Made by a program: the position numbers and the translations under genes. Below are positions 1 through 10,569 of a DNA stretch of 64,000 nucleotides, piece by piece. The DNA comes from Rhynchosporium graminicola. Its lineage: Eukaryota > Ascomycota > Leotiomycetes > Helotiales > Ploettnerulaceae. How positions within the stretch are numbered: position 1 is the stretch's first letter; each line of letters opens with the position of its first letter. The stretch is taken from contig FJUW01000043.1 of the NCBI GenBank assembly GCA_900074885.1, positions 186,001-250,000 of the forward strand, in the 5' to 3' direction. The notes beneath the pieces are model-generated. The model was not told the DNA's origin. It saw nothing but the letters and a program-made list of their open reading frames with translations, and did not search any database.

Positions 1-533
1 CTCTCGATGGGCATTTTTTTAAACCCAATGACAGACGAGATGAGAGAAGGCGTTGCGAATTTGCCAGGATTTAACAAAGGTATTTATCGGAGATGAATTC
101 AAAACCGAACCGAATGAAAATCTTTTCTATAAAAATAACTTTGCCACCAATGCTTTCGTGAAATAACGGCCCTCAAATGCTCGATGCTTTACTTTTACCC
201 AGTGATGTCTTTTTTTTCCAGACCGAATATTAATTTTAGATATCCTGCGTCAAGGACCGAAGATCAAGGGATGCGCAGTCAGTATAGGTAAAACGTATTC
301 TCTGCTTCATGTGTAACCAAATCTTGTGAATGAAAAAAGTCTTGAAAGAAGCGAGAGAAGGTGGGGGGATGTCAACAAATGCAGCCCAATGGGCCACCAC
401 CACCAAGAATAGTTTAGCGGCATTGAATTGCCACTCCACACCGACTTTGGTTTTAGGAAGCGATAATATCGAATTCTCATTGTCAGCTTTGAGATTTCAA
501 ATATCAAGTGCTTAGGGCATCAATACCGCCAAA
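1..533. other. Left-edge intergenic region and DRG1 upstream region
   Basis: No reading frame here resembles a protein family I know. The stretch just before 534 should hold the promoter and leader of the DRG1 gene. I see no tRNA, repeat or recognisable control motif. Confidence 0.5.
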
Positions 534-1963
534 ATGGTGAACATTACTGAGAAGATCAAGGAGTGAGTTCCATGAAGATATGAGACTTTGGTCAGAGGCT
601 GAAGTAATGTAGTATTGAGGAGGAGATGAGAAGGACGCAGAGTGGGTACCCCGCCATGCGACTGTCCAGCCAGGCAAATTATATCTTGAAAGACAGCATA
701 CTGATTTTCTGACAGAGAACAAGGCAACTGGTGCGTCTCAGAAAAGCAGAACAATTGTGAGACTTAGTCAGAATTAATGTTCATGATTTTCAGAATATCA
801 TCTTGGTCTCTTGAAAGGGTGAGTCTCCCCATCAAAATTTCAACATACCATAAGTACTCACCCCAGACCCAGAAAACTCGCCCGCTACAGAGCTCAACTC
901 CTCGAGCCCGTCGGAGGAGCTGGGGGAGCAGGCGGTGCCGGATTCGATGTGAGCAAATCGGGCGACGCGCGCATCGCACTCGTCGGTTTCCCCTCCGTCG
1001 GAAAATCCACTTTCCTCTCCAAAATCACCAAGACGAAGTCCGAAGTCGCGGCCTACTCTTTCACGACTCTGACTGCTATTCCCGGTGTCCTTGAGTATGG
1101 AGGTGCAGAGATCCAGATTCTGGATTTGCCGGGTATCATTGAAGGGGCTTCGGAAGGAAAGGGAAGAGGAAGACAGGTGATTTCGGCGGCAAAGACTAGT
1201 GATATGATTTTGATGATCCTGGATGCTACGAAAAAGGCGGAGCAGAGGAGTTTGTTGGAGGCGGAGTTGGAGGCTGTGGGGATTAGGTTGAACAGGGAAC
1301 CACCGTAAGTACAATACTTGCCATATGTTGCTCTCCTATCAGATGGTACTATCAGGATCCATTTCTAACAAGAATAGGAATATCTACCTCAAGCCCAAAA
1401 CAGCCGGAGGCATGAAAATCACATTCCAGAACCCGCCCAAAAACATCGATCAGAAAATGGTCTACAACATTCTTCGGGACTACAAGATCTTAAACTGCGA
1501 AGTGCTCGTGCGGGACGAAAACGTAACCGTCGACGACTTCATCGACGTAATCATGAAAGAGCACAGGAAATACATCAAATGTCTCTACGTCTACAACAAA
1601 ATCGACTCCGTGTCTCTCGACTTTCTGGACAAGCTCGCTCGTGAACCCAATACTGTGGTCATGTCGTGCGAACTGGATTTGGGTATTCAGGACGTCGTAG
1701 AGAGATGCTGGGATGAACTAAAGCTGATTAGGATTTATACGAAGAGGAAGGGTGTGGATCCAAATTTTGAGGAGGCGTTGATTGTCAGGAGTAAGAGTAC
1801 GATTGAGGATGTGTGTGATCAGATTCACAGGACATTGAAGGATACTTTTAAGTATGCTATGGTTTGGGGCGCGAGTGCGAGGCATATTCCGCAGAGAGTG
1901 GGGTTGGGACATCTGGTTGCTGACGAGGATGTGGTCTCGATCGTTAGTGCTTTTAAAGCTTAG
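534..1963 (+). CDS. RBG1: Developmentally regulated GTP-binding protein 1 (DRG1/Rbg1)
   Basis: Cytoplasmic Obg/DRG-family GTPase that associates with translating ribosomes together with a DFRP partner (Tma46 in yeast) and helps resolve stalled translation. Six exons are supported by protein continuity: 534-562, 613-641, 716-730, 794-818, 873-1304 and 1378-1963, giving 371 aa, close to the 367 aa of human DRG1. The start MVNITEKIK leads into TQKNKAT, spread over exons 2 and 3, then [13 protein letters not shown] and a glycine-rich linker. G1 is [10 protein letters not shown]3 is [10 protein letters not shown]4 is NKID, and a TGS domain occupies the C-terminal quarter. Exon 3 is only 15 nt, and four coding exons of 15-29 nt precede the main body, so automatic gene callers could miss the first 33 residues. 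Identity is very secure; the 5' splice sites are inferred from family conservation. Confidence 0.95.
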
Positions 1964-2535
1964 ATATTGGTTGGTTGGGCTGGGAGTTGAGGCGTCCTCT
2001 CTTGATAGCCATAATAGTCTAAGCAGCATGGTGACTATCTCGATCACCTTTTTGGCACTTCCTACATCTCACAAGGGCATGGTCATGAGACGGTGGATAG
2101 TCGTAAAAAGTCATTTCATAGCATTGCCCAATGTCCAATCAACACCACAGTCCTAGAATAAAAGCAACGGATAACGTGCTACGAAAACTCCAGTACCCAA
2201 TGCCATATACCATTAGCAGTCCCACCATTCGTCATATGCTAGCCAATCCCTAAGTTTTGTTTCCTTTTTCCTGAAAGCCACCCCTTAACAAGCCATGTTC
2301 GATCGGGTCTAACAATATAGCCGGCCGTTGGGTGATGTCCAATGTTCGTAAGAAGGGATCTGTGTGTATGAACCAGCCCTTGGATGCAGAAAGAAGCCGA
2401 TAGAGAACTCGGTACGGATGTGTCCAGCTCGTTCCTCCTCATTGGCGCCCATGTAAAGAATATCGTACACCTCCGAAATATCGCCGTAAAAAAGGGTTGA
2501 AGAAATGTATCGCACACAAAAGCCAGCATTGTCAT
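1964..2535. other. Convergent 3' region between DRG1 and the Spo12-like gene
   Basis: The two flanking genes end facing each other, so this stretch should hold both 3' UTRs. Open frames seen here are short and in part read the Spo12 region in a wrong frame. I see no other element. Confidence 0.6.
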
Positions 2536-3035
2536 CTATTGGCCTCCCATATTCTGGTCCTCGGCATCAGGTTTCGTGACAGGGTTGCCGAACATGTCCT
2601 TGCTTGGTGCTGAGAGGTTCTTGGCAGAGGTCTTTGCGAAGAGAGATCTTGGCTTGGCCCTGCAACTTTTGTCAGTATGTGTCTGGTGGAAGGGATATTT
2701 ATCCAAGAAGTGCATCCTTACTTTCCGAGTTGCTTGCTACGGTAGGCAGAGAGCTTGGCTGTGCAAGGGCTCATGATGTTGTCGGATGGGGAGATGTATG
2801 CAGCTTCGCCCCTAGGAGGAGATGCGTTAGCTCGATGTGCCTCGATTGTTTTGATTCGTAGGTTGGAGATTGGTAGAGCAAGGGGGAGGATGACTTACTT
2901 GCTCTCGTCAAGCTTCGACTGCAAGACCTGGCGATGGTACTCCATACTCTTGACATCCGGCTTCGCATCTACATCAACAATCTTACTCTGCGCAGCGGCA
3001 TTGACATCGCGGTCGGCGAGAACGTTAGAAGACAT
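2536..3035 (-). CDS. Spo12-like mitotic-exit regulator
   Basis: Small protein of the Spo12 family. Yeast Spo12 acts in the FEAR network that frees Cdc14 phosphatase in early anaphase. Three exons on the minus strand, 3035-2899, 2811-2722 and 2659-2536, give 116 aa. The first exon starts MSSNVLADRDVNAAAQ. The family hallmark SPSDNIMSPCTAKL lies in exon 2, followed by a basic stretch ending KPRSLFAKT across exons 2 and 3. The two SP sites in the hallmark are the type phosphorylated in yeast Spo12. All introns have GTAAG donors and AG acceptors, and all joins are in phase. No single exon is long enough to stand out as an open frame, so the gene is easily missed. Family call is strong; function is inferred from the yeast homologue. 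Confidence 0.88.
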
Positions 3036-3599
3036 GACGAATTTGGGGTTGTTTTGTAGATTTTGAGATTGATCGGAGTTTGGTTGTTTTGTATCTTGTG
3101 GAGTGTTTTTCTGGAGGGATTGATGTGGCTTAGAGGAGGTTTGCGGTGCAGTGATGTAGTGTTGATGGACTTCTATGGAGTCTTAAATGCGTCTGCGAGG
3201 TCGTTCCGTGCGGTCGAACGTCAACACGGCGGTTGGCTATACAACCGATTTTCAAAATTCCACTGCCGAGACAAGTAATGACTTCGACCCACTTTGCCCC
3301 CGGGAGCCTGGGTTTGATCAAGGGATCCTTTCAGAATTTGAGTCACAACTTGTTGTTCGTTTTGTGAGATTATGTTACGGCCTATCAATTTACTATTGGT
3401 GGGGGTCGGGTATTTAGAAGTAAGGATTAGTTTGCCGGGTCGTTGTTTACCTCCCCATTAAACTGTGCTGTGAAGATCTCAGGACACCCAAGCTGCACAA
3501 TGATTGGACTTTCGCGCATTAACAAATTCATGGATGGACATTGGAATGCGTCACATCGTATTGATTTTTACTAACTACATCAAATCGAAACAGCACCAC
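3036..3599. other. Intergenic region upstream of the Spo12-like gene
   Basis: Lies between the start of the Spo12-like gene and the stop of the acyl-CoA dehydrogenase gene, both on the minus strand. It should hold the promoter of the first and the 3' UTR of the second. I see no coding or RNA feature. Confidence 0.5.
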
Positions 3600-5221
3600 C
3601 TACAGCTTCGACTGTGGCCCAGGCTGAGCGAGCTTGGTATTGTACTTGGCAAAGAGCTCCTTCGTAATATCCTGTTGCTTGAGAATATTCGCCGTCACGG
3701 CCGGACCTCTCTTGTTCTCATTTTTTCCCAATTGCTGCAAGTGAACCTCATCCGGTCCATCAGCTAATCTCAAGGTTCGAATATTTGCCCACATGTTCGC
3801 AAGCGGAGTATCTTGAGACACACCGGCACCACCAAAGCTCTGTACTGCCCGATCAATGACTGTAAGTCCCATTTGAGGGACCAAGACCTTAGCAATTCCA
3901 ATCTCCTTGAGAGCGCCCTTTGCTCCAAAGTCATCAACCTTCATTGCTGCGTTAAGGACGACCAGACGGGCAGCATCGATTTCGATACGGGACTTTGCGC
4001 ACCACTCAAGAATGACACCGTGCTCTTTAAGTTGCTTGCCGAAGGTTTTCTTTCTTGGGTCGTTAATTCGGACGAGCATCCATTCGAGTGCTTTTTCAGC
4101 CTTTATTAGGTTAGCTCTTGTCGGAATTTATTGATATCTAGCATTGCTACTTACAGCACCAATGGTACGCATACAGTGATGAATACGTCCCGGGCCAAGA
4201 CGACCTTGAATGATCTCGAATCCGCGGCCAGGGCCGAGAACCATGTTGGATGCTGGGACCCGAACATCTTTGAAAGTGAGATGACCGTGCCCATGAGGAG
4301 CATCATCGTAACCGTAGACCGACAACATTCTATTGATAGTGATACCTGGGGTATTGGCTGGGACCAGAATAACCGATTGCTGCTTGTATGGGTCCTTGTT
4401 TCCTGGATCACTCTTACCCATAACAATGTAAATCTTGCATCGTGGATCACCAGCTCCACTTGACCACCATTTCTACGAGCTGTTAGCGAGATATCTTTCA
4501 CCAGACAGAGAGAAGACTGACATCGCCATTCAGAATCCAATCATTGCCCTCCTTTCTCATATTCAGCTGAATATTCGTAGCATCAGAAGAAGCGATATCC
4601 GGCTCAGTCATCAAGAAAGCAGAACGGATTTCACCATCCATCAATGGGCCCAACCATTGCTTCTTCTGTGCCTCATTTCCATACTTCGCCAACACTTCCA
4701 TGTTTCCAGTATCTGGAGCAGCACAGTTGACGGCCTCGGAGGCACATCTCGATTTGCCGAGCCATTCTGCCATCAATCCGTATTCGACGTTCGTGAAGCC
4801 GGGGGATTCCTTGTAGTGGCCCTTGGGCAAGAACATATTCCATAATCCGAGTGCCTTTGCCTCTTTCTTCAGATCATCGATGATAGTAGGATGGTGATCC
4901 CATCTATTACCTCCTTGTTCGACTTGTGCTGCAAAAATAGGGTCGGCTCTGCATGTTGTCAGCTTGTGCTACAGGAGGCAAATCGACAGCATTAAGACGG
5001 CAATATTGGCACCATTGCATGGGCAGAAGCAGAGGGAGAGCCTAACTAATACTTACGGAATACATCTCTCCTCAACGAACTTCCTGACGATATCGAGAGT
5101 CTTTTTTGCATTGTCACTGACTCTACCAGCGGCCTCGAAGATAATGTTAGTATGGGTGGCACCACGAAGGCGGGGGCGCCGAGGGGCAGCAGCTTACAAG
5201 AATAGGAATGAGCTCTGACAT
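3600..5221 (-). CDS. Acyl-CoA dehydrogenase of the ACAD10/11 type with peroxisomal signal
   Basis: Flavoprotein catalysing the alpha-beta dehydrogenation of acyl-CoA, the first step of beta-oxidation. Five exons (5221-5198, 5133-5057, 4948-4522, 4472-4155, 4100-3600) give 448 aa. Exons 3-5 carry the family landmarks: [44 protein letters not shown] and the ACAD10/11-type [11 protein letters not shown]. Animal ACAD10/11 have an extra N-terminal kinase-like domain that is absent here. The protein ends QSKL, so the last three residues are SKL, the canonical type 1 peroxisomal targeting signal. A peroxisomal dehydrogenase rather than an acyl-CoA oxidase is expected in some filamentous fungi. The acceptor of the first intron (CGAG) is unusual, so the N-terminal eight residues are less certain than the rest. 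Confidence 0.93.
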
Positions 5222-5837
5222 ATTGGCTGAGCCTTAATTATATTTGATTGAGCGGATTGTACAATGAATTAACTTTCCTCAAGGTAGAAAGTTTAAGTAA
5301 GTGATTAAAGAAAGAGAAACGTCAGGATGATCAAAGACTTAAGTCTGTTTGGTTAAACCTAGCTCATCCTCATCCCCCAGCTTTTCTCCACACTTGAAGG
5401 TGCTCGGCTACCAGGGGTCAACAGTAACTAGGTAGGCCGAGGTTCGTTTCAACCGACGACAACTCGGGGCCTCAAAATCAATGCACGACTGCGACGGGAC
5501 ATGGATCTCTCACCGGAGGCTTACATGATACGATGTTTGCAGGAAACGCACGTGCTCGTCTAAGTTGATCCGGCTGTCAGATCATGTTGAAGCTGCTGCA
5601 TCAAGGCCCTTCTAGATCTCGTCTCTGGTTCCTGATTGCTGAATTGTCCCGACTGAAAATGTCGATTAATCATGCTTTGTTTGCACGTTGTATATCGGAA
5701 AAGTTTTCCGACAAATTCTGACAAGCCATAGTTATGATGATTATCAGTGTATTACATTGCGCCTGTTCACTTCTCGCTCATAAGTATATACATAAGCTCT
5801 AGAATCTGTCGATATTGAACTCAGCCAGTGTACATAA
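5222..5837. other. Intergenic region upstream of the acyl-CoA dehydrogenase gene
   Basis: Holds the promoter of the acyl-CoA dehydrogenase gene. I see no open frame of note, RNA gene or repeat. Confidence 0.5.
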
Positions 5838-6120
5838 TTAGAAGTCTTCGTATGAAAGATCGATAAACGCGGGAGTATCTATTCCTGATGCTTTGGAGAT
5901 AGAGAAGACATGGCTTGCCTGGGCCTTGACAATCTGGTAGAGAATGAAGAAGCTACACAAAATTATGGGGTCTTACATTTCCTAAGCTGACAGAGATTAT
6001 CCTGGTATCACTATCTTGGAATGACTCTTTTTCATTGACATTATTTTTTGTTTGACCAGCACTGCTGGCTGATACGTGACATCTACGAAACCATGAACTC
6101 CTCCCAAATGCAATCACCAT
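5838..6120 (-). CDS. Uncertain two-exon small gene, or 3' relic of a larger gene
   Basis: On the minus strand a frame from 6120 to 5977 can join, through a 43-nt GT-AG intron, to 5933-5838, giving 79 aa that end IDTPAFIDLSYEDF. If the second exon is instead read from just after the TAG near 5950, it gains FFILYQ before IVKAQASHVFSISKASGI. That longer form faintly resembles the last part of MutS/MSH5 ATPase domains (a YQ-V...SH...A..AGI pattern). The intron would be shorter than usual for this genome and has no clear branch site. The stretch lies just downstream of LSG1 on the same strand. I cannot decide between a small unknown gene and a remnant; the composition of the last 30 codons looks protein-like. 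Confidence 0.22.
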
Positions 6121-6192
6121 CCAGCCAGTCCCAGAGCGACACTATGTCAAGAACTTTAAAAGGTAGAACATCCAACAAGAAACATGAAACGC

Positions 6193-8286
6193 TTAATCGG
6201 CAAAGTAATCTGCTCTCCTCTTTCCATTTCCTTTAGTCCCATTCTTGAAGTGCTTCTTGCTCGTCAACATCTTGACATCAGCGGGATCAAGGTCCTTCTC
6301 CAAAGCCAGCAATGTCTTTTGTTTTCGGCCTGAGAGTTGCTTTCCGCTAGCAGTTCCTTGCTCGCTGTATTTGTGATTGAATGGCATTCGTAGGTGTGCG
6401 GAGTTTCCCTGTCCTTGGGCGAAGAAAGCACCATCAAGCTTCTTGGATTTTGAACCTTGCTCTATTGGAACCATATCCGATCCTGCAACAGATGAGACGT
6501 CGTCAGTTTCGTTCTGGGACTCCATAGACGCCAAAGCTAATCGTCGCTTCTCCGGTAAATGGCCCTCATCATAAAGCTCCTTGTTGAACTCGATCGGGTC
6601 AATGTCTAATGGTGGTGGCATACAGAAGAGAAGCTTGCCATTGACATAATCCTTCAGGATGTATCTGGCTGCTCTCGACTCATCTGGTTGACCTTGACCA
6701 GTTCTTGTGAAACCTCTAGCCTTTGCATACGCCGATAGGATTTCTTCCGCGACTGGCATGCCGGTCCCACCTTCTTCCAATGGCCGGATTTGAATCTTCA
6801 TACCGTACAAAGCCTCGAGGAAATGTTGGGGTATCCGTTTGGCGACAAGTCCGGCTGGACCAGTGAACTCTCTGAGCTGATCGATTGGAAGAATACCGTT
6901 GCAAACAAGTTCTGCTTTCGTTGTAGCAAAGTTGGGGAACACGAGACCAGGGCAATCACATAACAGAACCTTTTCACTCAAGTGAATCGTCTGAAAATGC
7001 TTCGTCTTTCCTGGGGTCGAAGAAACCGAGACTTTCTTGGATCCGATGAGGGCGTTGATAGTTGAGGATTTTCCGACGTTAGGATATCCCACAAGTCCAA
7101 TTTGTGTTTTTCTGGGATTCTCAGAATCGGTGTCTATAACGCGTTAGTGGCATTCTTATCACACAGCCGAACATTTGAACATGCCTTCGTTGTCTGGAGC
7201 ATGCAACAAGAAGAGAGCTTCCAACTCATCTACTGTCAAGATTCGGGTCCTATCATCCTCGGCTTCCTCCTCATCTTCTAATTCAGATGCCTCCTCGTAT
7301 TTGATATCAAGAGCTTTGGTCTTCTCGGAAAGCTTCGATCCAGAAGGTTCTGCGTCATCCTCATCTTCCTCGCTATCCTCCTCATCCGAGCTGAACTCTC
7401 GGGTCTCGTTCATCTCCTTTGCCAGACTAGCCGAGAAAAACTTATAAGAGATATTGGCAGCCTCGAAGTAATCAGCCCATGACTGGCGTTGGTCGAATGT
7501 CAACATATCGGCCTTGTTTACCAGCAGTAGGTTTTCCTTCCTCGAATCAACAGCCTTAACGTACTTCTCCAAATCATCGGAACGGAACAACAAAGGATTA
7601 CGAGCGTCCACAATCTGTACGACCAAATCCGACCTTTCAATAACTCTCCATAGTTGTCTCCAAACTTCCAAATTTCTCTCAAATGGTGTCATAAGCAAAT
7701 CGTTGTTCTCTTGCAACTCCGCCAGTCCTCTACGCCACTCCAACAGACTATCTCTCTCCATCCGGTCAAGTTGCTCAGGAGTGGTAGAAGCGTCCCATTT
7801 CGGTCTTCTCGGAACTGTAAGTCGATCCTTGTGTGCTTTCTGCTTTCCAACGGCCGCTCGCTCTTCTGCTGCGGACAAAAGATAAGGGTTCTTTTGATCG
7901 GTATGGATAATCTTAACATTGTTCATCTTTTCCGCTGTGAAGTCGGTTCCAGCCAACTCTGCCGTCGACAAAAATTCATCGAGGGCAGCCTGCTCCGTAA
8001 CTGATCGCATTTTCACCCAGCTTGCCTCCTTCCGGTCATTGGTGACATACTAGCATGTGTCAGTCTCTGTCGATAACCGTCTGTCCTGCTTTGCCTACCG
8101 TCTCTCCAGTAGCATGGTTGATTCTGTGAATACCTGCGGTGGTGACCTTCTTACGGTCTGCTCCTTTGCCCTTCCCAAATCGATCGTTCATCAGACTGTT
8201 CAGGTTAGCAAGTGCCACACCATCTAAAACTATTCGTCGTACCTGTTTCCCAGCCCAACGGCATTTTTGGATTTTGCGAGAACCAT
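6193..8286 (-). CDS. LSG1: Large-subunit GTPase 1 (Lsg1)
   Basis: Cytoplasmic circularly permuted GTPase that acts late in 60S maturation, releasing the export adaptor Nmd3. Exons 8286-8243, 8195-8099, 8049-7185 and 7133-6193 give about 648 aa, in line with yeast Lsg1. The order of motifs shows the permutation: DARNP and NKADM (G4) come first, then GYPNVGKSS (G1), TPGKTKHFQT (G2) and DCPG (G3). An acidic, serine-rich insert lies between G4 and G1, as in the family. The N-terminus MVLAKSKNAVGLGN is joined to SLMNDRFGKGKG and a HRINHATGET motif. The third intron is odd: the best protein join uses a GCATGT donor at 7184, a GC-AG intron; a GT alternative 12 nt downstream also stays in frame but is a poor donor. 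It shares a 310-bp upstream region with LTV1. Confidence 0.95.
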
Positions 8287-8596
8287 ACTGAAGTGCGCTC
8301 TTTCTAAGTGAGCTCTATCTAAGTGAGGTAGATTGATAGATCAAACCAAATGTGCTGTGATTCTTAGATTCTTGAAAAAGAAACCGTTTATTGGAGGTAG
8401 GTATCGTACGGTGCCTCTGTGGAGGGGTCGATTATCGATTATCGAGCAGATAAAGTCGAAGCGGCAAATTCTACTGCGGGTGACGCAAATTTGACCCCGC
8501 GCCAGTGATTTTTCTGCCGGGGGCACCTCGAAATAATTTCTTTATCCAGACGACCAATCGCAACAACTCACAAACAACGCAACGACAATCCTCAAG
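8287..8596. promoter_or_regulatory. Shared divergent promoter of LSG1 and LTV1
   Basis: Only 310 bp separate the start codons of two oppositely oriented ribosome-maturation genes, one for each subunit. The region contains a direct repeat of the form TCGATTATCGATTATCGA near 8430 followed by a GATA motif. I do not see the yeast PAC or RRPE elements. Co-regulation is inferred from layout only. Confidence 0.55.
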
Positions 8597-9829
8597 ATGC
8601 CTCGAAAGAAATGGATTGACAAGAAGACGGCGACCCATTTCACGGTCCTTCATCGCCCTCAAAACGATCCTTTGATACACGATGCATCGGCATCTTCTAT
8701 GATTCTCAACCCCACCGCCCCTCTCAATTCCAGCAAGACGAAGAAAATCGATGACCTAGCCTCTGAACTTGGCTCAGAAGTAGAAGGGATCCGAGACAAC
8801 GAAGGAGAGGCTGCGAACCATGGCATCTACTACGATGATACCGAGTACGACTACATGCAACACATGAGGGATCTAGGATCTGGGTCAGGAGATGCATACT
8901 TCGTCGAGGCGCCTACGGCACAGAATAAGGACAAGGGGAAGGGAAAGCAGCAATCGCTAGAGGAAGCTTTGAAAAATGTCAGTCTCGATGAGCGGGCCAG
9001 AATGCTCCTAGATGATGAGATTCTACCGTCAAAGAACCTTCGCAAAGTCACATATCAGGCTCAGCAAGATATCCCAGATGTACTTGCAGGTTTCCAGCCA
9101 GACATGGATCCAAGATTGAGAGAAGTACTTGTGGCTTTGGAGGACGACGCTTATGTGGACGACGATGACGATGTTTTTGGAGAATTGGCCAAGGATGGTC
9201 AAGAAATCGATGAGGACGAATTCGATGAAGGAGCCTGGGACGATGAGGATGGCGGCTGGGAATCGGACGACACTGCGAAGCCCACCAAGGAGTACAGAGA
9301 AGCCCCTGAACCAACTCTTGAGATGGCAAACGATGATCGAGAAGACCACGGTGACGGAAACTGGCTCGCAGAATTCATCAAAAGGGACCAAGAAAAGACA
9401 AGCATGCCACGCGCGCGTGCAACGCCTTCCGATGTCCAATCTTCTATGATGACTACCACTACAAATGGAGGAAGGCGAAAGAAGAGGAAGGGAGCATTGA
9501 CCAATCCCTCCAATTACTCGATGAGTTCGTCGTCTATGTTTCGAACCGAAGGTCTTACCGATTTGGATGCTAGATTCGAGAGGATCGAGGAACAGTACAA
9601 CGAGGATATGGACGACATGGAATCTCTATCTGTGGCATCTTCGACTGCTTCAAGTGTCACTGGGCCTGTAAGGGGAGACTTTGATGGTATCATGGACGAT
9701 TTTCTAGGAAACTATTCGATGAGCGGGAAGAAATTTGTGAAGAAGGGCAAGTATCAGAGTGGAATGGAACAGCTGGACGAGGTTCGGAAACAGTTGGGTC
9801 CAGCAATTATCAGATCACAGAAAGCCTAA
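8597..9829 (+). CDS. LTV1: Ribosome biogenesis protein Ltv1
   Basis: Non-ribosomal factor of late cytoplasmic 40S maturation; in yeast it binds near the beak with Enp1 and Rps3 and must be phosphorylated to leave. Single-exon frame of 410 aa starting [15 protein letters not shown], a close match to the conserved LTV1 start. Next come [11 protein letters not shown] and a [15 protein letters not shown] segment typical of the family, then long acidic tracts ([26 protein letters not shown]), and a conserved C-terminal part with [14 protein letters not shown] and [17 protein letters not shown]. Length and order fit fungal LTV1. Transcribed away from LSG1, from a short common upstream region. Confidence 0.95.
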   Translation: MPRKKWIDKKTATHFTVLHRPQNDPLIHDASASSMILNPTAPLNSSKTKKIDDLASELGSEVEGIRDNEGEAANHGIYYDDTEYDYMQHMRDLGSGSGDAYFVEAPTAQNKDKGKGKQQSLEEALKNVSLDERARMLLDDEILPSKNLRKVTYQAQQDIPDVLAGFQPDMDPRLREVLVALEDDAYVDDDDDVFGELAKDGQEIDEDEFDEGAWDDEDGGWESDDTAKPTKEYREAPEPTLEMANDDREDHGDGNWLAEFIKRDQEKTSMPRARATPSDVQSSMMTTTTNGGRRKKRKGALTNPSNYSMSSSSMFRTEGLTDLDARFERIEEQYNEDMDDMESLSVASSTASSVTGPVRGDFDGIMDDFLGNYSMSGKKFVKKGKYQSGMEQLDEVRKQLGPAIIRSQKA

Positions 9830-10569
9830 GTATGGATTGGCTTATAACGGCGTTCTGGCGGACAAATCGGCAGGATATGGCGTTCACATATGGGAAAGAT
9901 ATACCTTTGGCCTACGAGCTCGGGGTTCGAGGTCAGATCCTAGATAATGAACGATACAAAAAAATGGATATACCAAAATGACTTTGAATGAAATCTGAGA
10001 TCGTTTGCTTCACTTGTGCGCTGAGAAAGTTCGCAGCTAAATACTAGTCGTAGTCAAACTGTAGGTGAACAATTTCAATTGCCAGGTCATCCTATATACT
10101 GTTAGCCTTCTAGATTAAGATTCACGCTATTTTCGTGAATACACAATACAGCACACATCCACGTTAAGTACTGAGTCGCCAACTTGTCAGAAAATGTGAA
10201 TCGTCTCGACAGCGCATGAATCGGCTTCTACGGAGGTATATGGGATGATAAGTATCCTCACCGCTCGGTTCTGCCGCTCCCATATTCGTAGGCAGAAAGA
10301 AAGCGGTGAGCTCCCTAATCCATCGGTCGGTAAAAGACCGGTAGAACTACTGGAAGCTGCTTAGCCCAGCGCAACAACAAGCCCAAGCTGAAGTCGGTCC
10401 GCATGCTTGAATCCGATCGCGAAGTCTGAAGAGGAACCCTACCTTCCGACCCAGGGAAACAAAGAAGACCGCGCACAAGCGGCAAGCGTGCATTCACGAC
10501 ACGATCGACTTCGATCTCGACCTCGACCTCGGCCTCTCGATTTCTTCCTCATGATCACCGACAAGAACA
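9830..10569. other. Intergenic region between LTV1 and SAC3
   Basis: Both neighbours are on the plus strand. The stretch should hold the LTV1 3' UTR and the SAC3 promoter. From about 10490 to 10560 the sequence is a GA/TC-rich repeat-like tract (TCGACCTCGACCTCGGCC type) just before the SAC3 start. No gene or RNA seen. Confidence 0.5.
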
